The notes under the pieces are model-generated. The model saw nothing but the letters and a program-made list of their open reading frames with translations, ran no database searches and was not told the origin of the DNA. 64,000 bases of DNA from Gammaproteobacteria bacterium (GTDB lineage Bacteria > Pseudomonadota > Gammaproteobacteria > Pseudomonadales > Alcanivoracaceae): NCBI GenBank assembly GCA_018067045.1, contig JAGPVL010000017.1:62001-126000 (forward strand), in the 5' to 3' direction. Made by a program: the position numbers and the translations under genes. Each line of letters starts with the position of its first letter. The stretch's first letter is position 1. This document shows, piece by piece, positions 54,890 through 63,510 of the stretch.

Positions 54890-56584
54890 TTAGATACCGG
54901 CTGGTTTGAATAACCACATCATATTGTTTTTATGGTTACTGCTGTCTTCACCAATGAGAATGCGGCCATCGTTGAGCACGGCGACGTTGTCCGGCTGGGC
55001 AATGGCATTGCTGTCACAACGATCGGCGGTACTGGTGCCATCGTACGCGCCGCCGACAACGACAGGTTCCATACGGTTTACGTTGAAATCGGTCGGTAGT
55101 GGGAAGCGGTAGACAATACCGCAGCGGTTTTCGCTGACCTGAATGTCTCCGCTGGCATCAGTCATACCATTGCGTACCTCTGCCATAGCAACGTACATAA
55201 ACGGGACGGAACCGTCGCTGGCGCCGTCGTAGTTTATGTTAATGCCTTCCATCTTATTGAACTCGACCGTTGCGCCCTTGGCTTCTGCTGCACGCAGGGT
55301 TTCAACAAAAGCAATTTCTTCATCGCCTGTACCGGCGGCGTAAGCGCTAATGTCAGCATCGGTAACGTAGCTTGTTGCGGTGCTGCCGCTAACGGAACCC
55401 ACACCTAAGTCGGTTTCATCTATACCGTCGTACTGATCAATAAAGGTTTCGATGTTGGCATCCGTTGAGCTACCGAGTTCGATCCAGCTAATATCAAAAC
55501 CCGCGTCTGCACTATCGGTAATGCCTGCGTCTTGAGTCAGTTTTGCCGCGTAGAGTGTGCCGGCCGAGAGGTCGCCTGCTGTAGTGGCAACAAATTTGTA
55601 GAAACCTTTGAAGCTACCATCGTCGGTTAAGTAAACGGTCTTTTCATCCGGCATGATAATCGGGTTTTCGTGCGCCAAGCGGCCTAAGGTGAAACGCTTT
55701 TGTGGGGTTGGCGTGCCGGTGGGATCAGTAATTTCTACGATATAGCCATAATCGTAAGGGTTCGGAAAAGTTCCACCCAGATAGTCTTTGATGTTTTGCA
55801 CATCGGGGTAGCTTGGGTAGCCGCCAGTATAGGATGGATCGTTCCACAGTGCGGTGTTTTCGGCTTCATAATTTTCTTCTGAGGTCAGTGGTGTGCCCCA
55901 CGGTGAGATGCTGCCGAAACAGTTAATCATGGTGCCTTTTACGCCGCTGAAGTCGACGTTAAGTGCGTCGTTAATAATCCAAGAGTTTCCGGCTTTGCTC
56001 AGCGATATGCGCGACATCGCGCCAGGGCGATCCTCCCATGCGGAGAACAGATAGCCTTCGCTGCCGTCGATGTTTGATGGGATAAAGGCATTGAAATCGG
56101 GGTCGTTAGATTGCTTGATGGATGCATTGTTTGCCGCGTTAGGGATTGCGCCTAAGCCGAAGGGGAGGCCGCCGGCAAAGTCATCACCTTCGCGCCCAAG
56201 AACTTGATAGCTGCCAAGTGCAACTTGCGTGGTCTTTGCCGCCGCAGAGGTTGGGTCTGGAACAGGTACGGCGTTAATGGTGCTTGGTAGGTTGTTAAAG
56301 TCGACGCCGATCCAAGCGCCGACGGCTGCTTTAGATTCATCTAAAGGCAGTGTCTGTGACGGGTGCTGAAGGTTAAAGAATAACTCGCCGTTATCGGTTT
56401 TTGTGATGCCGGTTAGCTCTGCACCCAGTGGAATGGTGGCAATACGTGTGAGTGTAGACGGTGCGCTCGCCGCAGGGTTTGTCACTGCGGAGTCCTCATC
56501 ACTGCTGCTACCGCCACATGCAGACAAAAGGGTTGCGGAAGCAATCGCAACGGTGAGTAATTTTTTATTTATCTCGATGTTCAT
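54890..56584 (-). CDS. PhoX/DUF839-family secreted lipoprotein
   Basis: A 564-aa lipoprotein (lipobox LLSAC near residue 22, then GGSSSDEDS linker) whose body looks like the PhoX/DUF839 beta-propeller phosphatases: LSKAGNSW, ISPWGTPLTSEENYEAE (the PhoX metal-site Glu pair), ENPIIMPDEKTVYLTDDG, and the C-terminal QPDNVAVLNDGRILIGEDS. PhoX enzymes hydrolyse phosphate monoesters with a Ca-Fe cofactor, but some DUF839 members are not phosphatases, so activity is inferred. ATG 56584 is chosen over GTG 56596. The upstream neighbour on the same strand is a di-haem-motif lipoprotein. Confidence 0.8.
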   Translation of the reverse strand: MNIEINKKLLTVAIASATLLSACGGSSSDEDSAVTNPAASAPSTLTRIATIPLGAELTGITKTDNGELFFNLQHPSQTLPLDESKAAVGAWIGVDFNNLPSTINAVPVPDPTSAAAKTTQVALGSYQVLGREGDDFAGGLPFGLGAIPNAANNASIKQSNDPDFNAFIPSNIDGSEGYLFSAWEDRPGAMSRISLSKAGNSWIINDALNVDFSGVKGTMINCFGSISPWGTPLTSEENYEAENTALWNDPSYTGGYPSYPDVQNIKDYLGGTFPNPYDYGYIVEITDPTGTPTPQKRFTLGRLAHENPIIMPDEKTVYLTDDGSFKGFYKFVATTAGDLSAGTLYAAKLTQDAGITDSADAGFDISWIELGSSTDANIETFIDQYDGIDETDLGVGSVSGSTATSYVTDADISAYAAGTGDEEIAFVETLRAAEAKGATVEFNKMEGININYDGASDGSVPFMYVAMAEVRNGMTDASGDIQVSENRCGIVYRFPLPTDFNVNRMEPVVVGGAYDGTSTADRCDSNAIAQPDNVAVLNDGRILIGEDSSNHKNNMMWLFKPAGI

Positions 56585-56680
56585 AAACAGATCCACCCTA
56601 GGAGAAATTTTGAGTCGCCATAGTGGTGGTGGAGTGTTGCGGTTTCGATGAGGTTATATTGCAATTAGATAAAGTTTATT

Positions 56681-56702
56681 GGTCATTGTTAATGACCTTT
56701 TT
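56681..56702. terminator. Stem-loop with T-run
   Basis: GGTCATT (56681-56687), loop GTT, AATGACC (56691-56697), then TTTTT on the + strand. It lies between two minus-strand genes, just after the di-haem lipoprotein stop, so on that strand the run is on the 5' side. It could stop read-through from the opposite strand, or act on minus transcripts as a simple hairpin. Confidence 0.45.
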
Positions 56703-56716
56703 GTGATGATGTTGTG

Positions 56717-58366
56717 TCAGTGTGAATTAGGCCAATCGAGGCGGATATCCCATTGATAGAAACGGTTCTTGGGCATGAGTGGCGGTATGTTGTCATCGAC
56801 TTCTTTAAAGATATTCTGCCCGGCCTGCCAGTTCGCGTCCCGACCATAGATATAACTTTGCTGTCGTACGATTTGTGTATAAGCCTTATTGAGTGAAAGC
56901 GCCCGTGCCTTCGACGGCGTAATGAGGGAGTAAACGTCAGCCCCTGAAATTTTTGCGTCGTCTAGGGTGCCGTCATCCTTGTACCATCGAGCCAGCATTT
57001 CGTCATTTTCTCGGAACTCGCTGCCGCCGCCTGCGCGTTGTAAGTAGTTGCGGATCTCGCCGCCAGGCTCGCTAATGTTGGCGGCGTCAGGCATGCCTTT
57101 AAGATCAATATATTTCCAGCCCTTTGTCCCTGTCACCTTGCGTGCGAAAGAAAAGGTTTGGTCAATGGTCACACCGACGGCCGCGTGGCAGCCCATGCAG
57201 GCGAACGTTTCTTCATGGCTTTGCGGCCTTAGATTACCGTCGTAGTCTTCGATAAAGCCCTGTACCAACCACCCATATCCATTCTCCATGCCTCGGCTAG
57301 CGTGGTCGATAAATGACGGCAGCTGATCAAGTCGCTTTTCCTTTCGCTCTCGCGCGTACTGACTGCTAATCGCGTAGGGCGGTAGTTCCATGATCTTTTG
57401 CATGTATCGAAGTTCTTTCATGCGAGGTGGTATGTAGATGTCGCCGTCTTCTGTTACCCCTACGTAACGCACAGAATGCATAAACTCTGTGCCTTCGGGA
57501 TATTGCTGCGCAGCAACGGTAATATTTTCGGCATCGCCAATATAACGCTCACGCTTGACCAGTATGGATGTGTTGTTTTTAAGCGCACCGTCGCCGTCTA
57601 GGTCAATGCCTAGTGCGATTTCGTTGGATGGTGGGATGTTGATGTGATCGAGTTGTTTAATCGCGGCTTCGAGCAACGATAAGTTTATGAAATAGACCTC
57701 GGTATTTTCTGCTCCGCCTAGCTCTCTGAATTTTTTAGGTAAGCGAATCACTACATCATCGGTGGAGCCGTTGGTTGGCCAAAACGTTCCGGGGAATGGC
57801 TTGTAATTAAAGGCTACCCAACCACTGCCGTCCCGCGCGACCCCTGTGGGGAGGAACGCTGCATTGGCGTCGGCGTAATGCTGGAGGTCGGGTATAAAGC
57901 CTTGCCAGCCACTGCTCGCCAGCGCCGTAGGTAAGGTGCTGTAGTTGTCCTGATTAATGTATTCAATTATCTGTGCGTCGCTGATCTTGCTGAGCCATTC
58001 ACGACGATCGATAAACAGATTTTGCCAGTGGTTGCTCATGCCTTCATCGGAGAAAAGGTAGTCGCCTTGTAGGCCACCGTCATCTAGCTGGTTCATCCTT
58101 GGCTGGTGTGTTTTGTTGCGATCATATGCCTGATGGCAGGTGTAGCAGGGGTTGTGCTTTCCTTCAGTGCGGGTGTAGCACTGTGGCGGGATAGGGGCTT
58201 CCTGATTGGTCAGCGCGGCATTGGTGACAACAGTGCGCTGGGCTTTGGCGATCTCTGGCAAAAGAGAAACTTGAGCGTTGTTGTGGCTGCCATCACTGCA
58301 GCCCCCTGAGAGTGCAGAGCAAATGAGGAAAAATAGTAGGGTGCTAAGGCGCTGACGTTTTCTCAT
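56717..58366 (-). CDS. Lipoprotein with two c-type haem motifs, unknown function
   Basis: A 549-aa exported lipoprotein (lipobox SGGC, Cys23) with two CXXCH haem-attachment sites: CYTCH (74-78) and CMGCH (390-394). Between them are Asp/Asn-rich segments such as GIDLDGDGAL and long stretches without a family I recognise. Distal Met/His ligands cannot be assigned. It probably carries electrons or acts as a peroxidase/oxidase in the periplasm or outer membrane. ATG 58366 is chosen over TTG 58390; neither has a strong ribosome site. The PhoX-like gene follows after 132 bp; the pairing suggests a joint role but this is inference. Confidence 0.7.
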   Translation of the reverse strand: MRKRQRLSTLLFFLICSALSGGCSDGSHNNAQVSLLPEIAKAQRTVVTNAALTNQEAPIPPQCYTRTEGKHNPCYTCHQAYDRNKTHQPRMNQLDDGGLQGDYLFSDEGMSNHWQNLFIDRREWLSKISDAQIIEYINQDNYSTLPTALASSGWQGFIPDLQHYADANAAFLPTGVARDGSGWVAFNYKPFPGTFWPTNGSTDDVVIRLPKKFRELGGAENTEVYFINLSLLEAAIKQLDHINIPPSNEIALGIDLDGDGALKNNTSILVKRERYIGDAENITVAAQQYPEGTEFMHSVRYVGVTEDGDIYIPPRMKELRYMQKIMELPPYAISSQYARERKEKRLDQLPSFIDHASRGMENGYGWLVQGFIEDYDGNLRPQSHEETFACMGCHAAVGVTIDQTFSFARKVTGTKGWKYIDLKGMPDAANISEPGGEIRNYLQRAGGGSEFRENDEMLARWYKDDGTLDDAKISGADVYSLITPSKARALSLNKAYTQIVRQQSYIYGRDANWQAGQNIFKEVDDNIPPLMPKNRFYQWDIRLDWPNSH

Positions 58367-58511
58367 GGTTTTGATGGCGACTGGTAGCAAATAAAGTCAG
58401 CAAGGCTAGCAGTGATATGTTGCAGATTTTTGATTACTGAGTGGTTGGTGTGATAAATGAGGTTGAGAACGCCAAAGGGATGCGAACTGAAAGGGTTGGC
58501 AGGTTTGCTTA

Positions 58512-58587
58512 TGGTGCCGTTGAGAGGAGTTGAACCTCCGACCTGCTAATTACGAATCAGCTGCTCTACCAACTGAGCTACAACGGC
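58512..58587 (-). tRNA. tRNA-Thr (anticodon CGU)
   Basis: On the minus strand the 76-nt sequence begins GCCGTTGTAGCTCAG and folds as a cloverleaf: acceptor GCCGTTG/CAACGGC, D-arm GCTC..GAGC, anticodon stem GCTGA/TTAGC with loop TTCGTAA (anticodon CGT), T-arm GGAGG-TTCAACT-CCTCT, and encoded CCA at 58512-58514. It lies between msrB and the di-haem lipoprotein gene. The call is secure. Confidence 0.96.
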
Positions 58588-58718
58588 GTTATAGAAATTT
58601 CTGGCGCGCCCCTAGTCAAGGCGGCGCTGATTTTAGCAGGCCTTTGTACTTCTGAAAAAGGTTTTACGTTGCCTCGTTGTATCGGATTTTCTGTGAAGCA
58701 AGCTTGTTGTGCGGCGCG

Positions 58719-59147
58719 CTATTCAACTCTAAAAGTCATTGAGACAGAGTTTAGGCAGTAGCGTTGCCCCGTGGGTGGTGGTCCATCGGGGAAGACATGG
58801 CCGAGGTGGCCGTCACAGCGGGCGCAGCGAATCTCTATTCGGGTCATACCATGGGCGTGATCATGTAATTCGCGAATATGTTCTGGATCGAATGGGGTGT
58901 GAAAGCTCGGCCAACCGGTGCCGGAATCAAATTTACTGGCCGAGCGAAACAGCGGTAGCGTGCACAGCTTGCAGTCGTAGACGCCGCTTTCTTTGTTATC
59001 CAGCAGGCCGCCACAGAAAGGCGCCTCGGTACCCTGATTCAAGAGGACTCGCTTTTCTTCGGCGGTTAGGTTGGCCGATTTTTCCTGTTTTTCTTTTTCT
59101 AACAAAGGTGTGAGGTCGTAGCCACTGGCCGAAATGTGTGCGCTCAT
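58719..59147 (-). CDS. msrB: Peptide methionine-(R)-sulfoxide reductase
   Basis: Repairs Met-R-O in proteins. It has Zn-binding Cys59/62 and Cys108/111 (CKLC, CARC), [17 protein letters not shown], and the catalytic Cys131 in RYCLNSVSM. 142 aa, cytosolic (no signal peptide). It follows msrA by 59 bp in the same direction, so they probably form one unit. Confidence 0.96.
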   Translation of the reverse strand: MSAHISASGYDLTPLLEKEKQEKSANLTAEEKRVLLNQGTEAPFCGGLLDNKESGVYDCKLCTLPLFRSASKFDSGTGWPSFHTPFDPEHIRELHDHAHGMTRIEIRCARCDGHLGHVFPDGPPPTGQRYCLNSVSMTFRVE

Positions 59148-59206
59148 TGTGTTACTCCTTTATTAACTCTGCTTCAAATCTTTGCATTAAGTCAGTTAAC
59201 TCAAAC

Positions 59207-59818
59207 CTATTTTTTTAACTGGTCGGGGAAATAAGTTTGCAGTTTTTCGACTTTCGGTTGGGCGGTAAAGCGAATATACGGCTGCATGGGATTTTGCTGC
59301 GCATAGTTCTGATGGTATTGCTCGGCGTTAAAAAATTCGCTGAGCGGTTCAAGTGTTGTGGCAATCGGCGCGGTAAAAACGCCACTATTGTTGAGCTGCT
59401 CAATATAGGCGCTAGCAACGTTCTGCTGTGCGGGGGTGATGAAGAAAATGGCCGAGCGGTACTGGCTGCCTTGATCGTTTCCCTGTTTATTTAATTGGGT
59501 GGGATCGTGCGCCACTGCGAAAAAAAGGCGTAATAGATCGGTATAGGTGACTTTGTCTGGCTGGTAGCGAATATCGATTACTTCCGCGTGGCCGCTAACG
59601 CCGCTGCAAACGCTTTTATAGTTGGCTTGATCCGGGTGGCCGCCGGCATAGCCGGAAACAACACTGTCGACGCCATGGATTTGTAAAAAAACAGCTTCGG
59701 TACACCAGAAACAGCCGCCGCCTAGAATAAGCCGACCGGTATCGTTGGCGAGATCGAGTGAGACGTCAGCCTTAGGGAAGGTGCTGAGGCTGTGTCCGGT
59801 AAGAGTGCAGCTTGTCAT
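59207..59818 (-). CDS. msrA: Peptide methionine-(S)-sulfoxide reductase
   Basis: Repairs Met-S-O. Catalytic GCFWC with Cys36, GYAGG, YKSVCSGVSGHAEV, HDPTQLNKQGNDQGSQYRS and the C-terminal half of the family. 203 aa; no signal peptide is seen, so it is probably cytosolic. It lies upstream of msrB. Confidence 0.96.
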   Translation of the reverse strand: MTSCTLTGHSLSTFPKADVSLDLANDTGRLILGGGCFWCTEAVFLQIHGVDSVVSGYAGGHPDQANYKSVCSGVSGHAEVIDIRYQPDKVTYTDLLRLFFAVAHDPTQLNKQGNDQGSQYRSAIFFITPAQQNVASAYIEQLNNSGVFTAPIATTLEPLSEFFNAEQYHQNYAQQNPMQPYIRFTAQPKVEKLQTYFPDQLKK

Positions 59819-59944
59819 ATTGGCTCTCCGCGGTTGCTTAGAATGCCGATGTGGCGCATTGAGTTAGATGCACGAGGTCGCTCCGTATTACAAAGGGTGC
59901 ACTGCAAATAAAGTCGGTGCGACGGTCCGTGCACATTCGCCATC

Positions 59945-60607
59945 TTAGGGAATTAAACGCAACCCTCCAAGGTCGCGCTTTAGGGCACGGCACTGGCTTT
60001 TAGCAATGGCTTCTAAATCATTGGCTTCGTGGGAAAGCGCGACAGCATTCCACAATGTTTTGCCCTCAGCGGTAATCATCTGAAACTCAACTTCATGGGT
60101 TTCTGGTGGCATGGGGGTCTGTTTTTCTTTACGGCCAATAAAGAAACTCCAGGTTGAGGCGCCGATATTGTCTTCGCCTATACCACGCTCATTTTGCATA
60201 AAGGTATTGGGAGGGATTTGCGGCGGAGCTAGCAACAAACCGGTGAGTTCTGCGATAACAATGGCGTCGATGTCGTTATCAGAAGCCCAATTAAGTAGGT
60301 GATCGTTGCCAGCTTCGTACCAAAGTGGCAAAGCGGCATTGCTGCGAATGAGTTCGAATTTTCGGTTATCCAGGACGCCTGCGCAGGCGTTCTCCCAGTT
60401 TTCCCGATCATTGGTTTCAGGCGTGCGGCCGACCAGTAGTACAGATGTGGCAGGCGCTACCGGGGTGTCGGTGATGTAGCGCGTCTCAAAATCCGTAGTC
60501 GAGGCGCAGGCGCTTAGCAACAAGGTACCCAGCGACAGTAAGCCGACCGGCAGTAGGTGCTGCAGGCCATTCTGTGATGTGGGGCTGATAGTGGACTGGC
60601 GAAACAT
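59945..60607 (-). CDS. Lipoprotein of unknown function
   Basis: A 220-aa lipoprotein: signal helix LLPVGLLSLGTLLLSAC, then ASTTDFETRYI. The mature part (VLLVGRTPETNDRENWENACAG...) has an envelope-stress-protein feel and shares a broad design with the lipoprotein at 52401 (nucleotide-binding-like start, alternation of strands), but no clear identity. ATG 60607 with AAGGAG upstream is preferred over the longer in-frame start at 60655. There is a hairpin in the gap before it. Confidence 0.6.
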   Translation of the reverse strand: MFRQSTISPTSQNGLQHLLPVGLLSLGTLLLSACASTTDFETRYITDTPVAPATSVLLVGRTPETNDRENWENACAGVLDNRKFELIRSNAALPLWYEAGNDHLLNWASDNDIDAIVIAELTGLLLAPPQIPPNTFMQNERGIGEDNIGASTWSFFIGRKEKQTPMPPETHEVEFQMITAEGKTLWNAVALSHEANDLEAIAKSQCRALKRDLGGLRLIP

Positions 60608-60669
60608 GCTTTTCTCCTTGTTAGGACGAGCACTTATGGAGGTTCTCTTGTGCACCAGTCTAGCAGGAA

Positions 60670-60700
60670 TCTGCGACAGCCTTGTTAGGATTGTCGCAGA
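60670..60700 (-). terminator. Hairpin downstream of ceramidase-like gene
   Basis: TCTGCGACA (60670-60678), 13-nt loop, TGTCGCAGA (60692-60700), a perfect 9-bp stem in the 126-bp gap. On the minus strand it is followed by TTCCTGCT, a weak T-rich tail. Probable terminator after the ceramidase-like gene. Confidence 0.5.
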
Positions 60701-60733
60701 GTGGGTAATGAAGCATGCTTGTTTAAAGGTTCT

Positions 60734-62803
60734 TTAAAAAAGTGATGAGAAAAACGCTGGCAGCCCGGATCGAGGCGCTACACGAAAACGAAAGGTGCCG
60801 GTGCTCTGGCCGATATTGTGATCAGGGTTGTACCAACGAACTTCATAGCTTGCATCGTTGTCGTGCTCGTTTAATAGCAGAATTTGCAGGTCTGTTTGCT
60901 CATCAGACAGGATCGTTTGCGGCGGACGATGCGCCTCGATCTGCTCAATGCTGAGCAGCGGTTGATGGAGGTTGAGCTTGGCGGGTAAAACGTCCCGATA
61001 GCGTAACCGCCAATACGATTCTTCATGCTCTGTGGCGGCGATATATTTCGGAGCTTGCTCTTGTTGGCGGCGCGTTCGTTCGGTGACGGTTTCAGTGTCG
61101 GCGTGTGGCGCCGCGGTTGTCGGCCAGTACTGATCGCTGAGCAAGCTAAAATGGTTGGATGCTGGGATATCATTGATGCTCTCCGAACTTGTGACCATGT
61201 CGTGGCTTAAACGCGCGCTCTGGTGAGAGAGAAAGTCCAACGTATGTGGGCCATATAGAGTGTGGCCGCCTTCGTAGTATTGAAGTTGGTATTCGGCAGG
61301 TGTTACCGCATAGCCAAAGTACCCGTTCGCTAAACTGGAAATCTCAATTTGCCAGTTGCCTTCTGGTAGCGTTTCGGCAACGGCGGCGCGTATTTGATTG
61401 CCGGATTCGAGAGTGATTTCCCACGGTAATGGCACGATCACAAGATCATTAATCTGAAAGACTTGTAGCAGCGCCCGGTGTGGAAAGCGATTTGCCGGTA
61501 ACAACCACTGCAGCTTGGATATCATCCATTGCTTCACGCCCTGGCAGCCGTCGGTGAAGCTGCTGCGCTGCCATTCTTCGGCAAAAAACGGCAAGTAGGA
61601 GAGAGGAAAAACTTCATCGCCATTGGCCGCACCGATTAACGCCGTACCGACTACCGCGCGCTCGCATAAGCCAAAGCGTTGTGATTCCACTTGTGCCAGT
61701 AGGTCGAGCTCTCTGCTCGCGACGCGTACGGTGGTCGGCGTTGGCTTAGCGGTTTGTGCGCCGAGCTGGTCGAACAGTGCGTTAGCCTGTTGGGCGGCGG
61801 CTTGACCAATGCGACGTGCTTCAGCGTGCCCACGTTCGCTGTTAACGATGTTAGGCGAGTTATCGGCATGGGTCGCTTGTGCGGCGCCGTGGACGAAAGG
61901 GCGATCCGGTACGCATTGTTGCGCGCTTTGATTAATGCGGGTTTCGACATCGCGGCTGATCCAGCTCCAGAGATCGCCATGAACGGGTGAGGTAAACGCG
62001 GGTATCGCGGTACCGTGAATTGAAAACAATGTCAGTGCGCCTGCGGGGTAGTAACAACCACTGTTGTTTTGTAAATCTAAGCGCAGCATGGTCATGCGCG
62101 GGTTGACCGCACGCAACGCTAAGGCGTCATTTAATTCCGACGCGTCAATATCGAAGTTGCGCGCCCATGCGGTGAGCGAACGATTGCGGGTTAGCCCCCA
62201 AACTTCTCGTTGCGCTGAAGCGATGCGTGCAGGGCGTCGATGTTGATAGGCCTCGATAACGGCGCCAGCAATTTGTTGGCTGAGAAATTCAAACAGCTGC
62301 GGATCAAAGCCAGCGCGGTTGGAGCCAAAGGTGTTGTAAAAATCACTGCCCAGATAATTGCCAGGACCGGAATGAGTGTGGGTGACCAGTAAGCTTAGGC
62401 CGTGACTCGGCACATCGGTTTGGGCGGCAATCAATTCAGCGACGCGATGATGTAATGGTAGAGAGCCCGCGCCGAGGTCGAGTTGGACAAACGCAATCGG
62501 TGTGCTGTTTGGGGCGTGCAGATAAAAGGCGCGGGCCTTTAGTCGCGTACGAAAGCCGTCCGTGTCTTTGGCAAAGGACGAATAGCCAAACTTGGGTATA
62601 CCAATCGGCGGCGTGATGTCGCGCATCGCAACACCTGCGGAGGTCTGGCCTAGGTCTTCCGCGGCGAGGGGAGGTGACTGTTGAATGCTTATCTCATGGA
62701 CGGGATAAGTCAGAAAAGGCCATGCATAGACAAGGAGGCCGGCGAGGCTGCCCATAAGGGCAAGAGTGGCTAGCAGACGCCAGCGGCGGAAGATGCTCTT
62801 CAT
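60734..62803 (-). CDS. Neutral/alkaline ceramidase-like hydrolase
   Basis: A 689-aa protein with an uncleaved-looking N-terminal membrane helix (about 10-31), then a neutral/alkaline ceramidase-type domain. Features are AMRDITPPIGIPKFGYSS, the Zn-site motif THTHSGPGNY (141-150), LFSIHGTAIP, and ADNSPNIVNSERG, which carries the SPN serine of the family active site. The last 100 residues form a beta-sandwich-like end. Neutral ceramidases cut the amide of ceramide; bacterial relatives may act on other lipid amides. The helix suggests anchoring to the membrane with the domain in the periplasm. The exact substrate is unknown. Confidence 0.85.
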   Translation of the reverse strand: MKSIFRRWRLLATLALMGSLAGLLVYAWPFLTYPVHEISIQQSPPLAAEDLGQTSAGVAMRDITPPIGIPKFGYSSFAKDTDGFRTRLKARAFYLHAPNSTPIAFVQLDLGAGSLPLHHRVAELIAAQTDVPSHGLSLLVTHTHSGPGNYLGSDFYNTFGSNRAGFDPQLFEFLSQQIAGAVIEAYQHRRPARIASAQREVWGLTRNRSLTAWARNFDIDASELNDALALRAVNPRMTMLRLDLQNNSGCYYPAGALTLFSIHGTAIPAFTSPVHGDLWSWISRDVETRINQSAQQCVPDRPFVHGAAQATHADNSPNIVNSERGHAEARRIGQAAAQQANALFDQLGAQTAKPTPTTVRVASRELDLLAQVESQRFGLCERAVVGTALIGAANGDEVFPLSYLPFFAEEWQRSSFTDGCQGVKQWMISKLQWLLPANRFPHRALLQVFQINDLVIVPLPWEITLESGNQIRAAVAETLPEGNWQIEISSLANGYFGYAVTPAEYQLQYYEGGHTLYGPHTLDFLSHQSARLSHDMVTSSESINDIPASNHFSLLSDQYWPTTAAPHADTETVTERTRRQQEQAPKYIAATEHEESYWRLRYRDVLPAKLNLHQPLLSIEQIEAHRPPQTILSDEQTDLQILLLNEHDNDASYEVRWYNPDHNIGQSTGTFRFRVAPRSGLPAFFSSLF

Positions 62804-62830
62804 CCGTGAGATTCCTTGTGCGTGATATGG

Positions 62831-62869
62831 ATCGATGACGGCCTATGTTAACGGGCTGCCGTCATCGAT
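62831..62869. promoter_or_regulatory. Inverted repeat upstream of ceramidase-like gene
   Basis: ATCGATGACGGC (62831-62842), 15-nt loop, GCCGTCATCGAT (62858-62869): a perfect 12-bp inverted repeat 28 bases upstream of the minus-strand ATG. It may be an operator for a dimeric regulator or an mRNA leader hairpin. No promoter is firmly assigned. Confidence 0.5.
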
Positions 62870-63079
62870 GTTAAATTTGGCACTATCGTTCTCTTTTAAT
62901 GGTTCGGCAGTCTACTGATTTGTGCGCGCAACGTACAAGGATCATGGGGCCATTTACTTGTAGTAATTGAGCCTATTCATTGACGCACTTTAGGCCCTAT
63001 ACATTCTGGCTCATCGCGGGTTTCCGGGAAAAGCCCGATGAATCATCAAAGCATTCAAATAAATTCGGCAGCACAATTG

Positions 63080-63479
63080 GCTCCTGCAAGGCTGGCAACA
63101 TCAAGGCTTTTGCAGGAGCGCGCCCTGCAAGCGAACAACCGCAAGCCCCCAAACTCGCCTGCAAGCAGCCTCCCACAGGACCCTCTACAGCGCGGCACCA
63201 TCTCAAATTTCTACTCACCTTCTGGGAGGCTGCTTGCAGGCGATCTTTCCCGAGCAAACGCGGCGCAGCAGCCGCATAAGAAAAAGGTCCTTCAGGATTT
63301 CCCCGGACATCCTCGATGCATCAAAAAAAGGGCCACTTCAAAATCCACAGCCCCCTCTGCAGCGCGGCACCATCTCAAATTTCTGCTCACCTTGTTGGAG
63401 GCTGCTTGCAGGCGATCTTTCCCGAGCAAACGCAGCGCAGCAGCTGCGTAAGAAAAAGGTCCTTCGGGCTCTTCCCGGA
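63080..63479. repeat. REP-like repeat cluster, direct and inverted copies
   Basis: Most of the 707-bp gap 62804-63510. Two direct copies of about 125 bp (63183-63307 and 63355-63479, offset 172) are roughly nine-tenths identical by eye. Each holds GGAGGCTGCTTGCAGGCGA. An inverted copy of its core lies at 63155-63175, giving a perfect 21-bp inverted repeat with 63223-63243. A shorter palindrome GCTCCTGCAA/TTGCAGGAGC is at 63080-63119. The pattern is like Pseudomonas REP/BIME elements. Between 62870 and 63079 nothing else is seen. Short frames in the repeats are not believable genes. Confidence 0.75.
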
Positions 63480-63510
63480 AATTCGCGATGAACCTAAATT
63501 CTGCCCGTCG

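Noticed and set aside
58588-58640. TTGACT box upstream of tRNA-Thr as its promoter
   Set aside because: The only -10-like TATAAC at reasonable distance ends right at the mature tRNA 5' end, so it cannot serve as the promoter.
63080-63479. CRISPR array
   Set aside because: Only two long imperfect units with no regular short spacers and no cas gene in the window.
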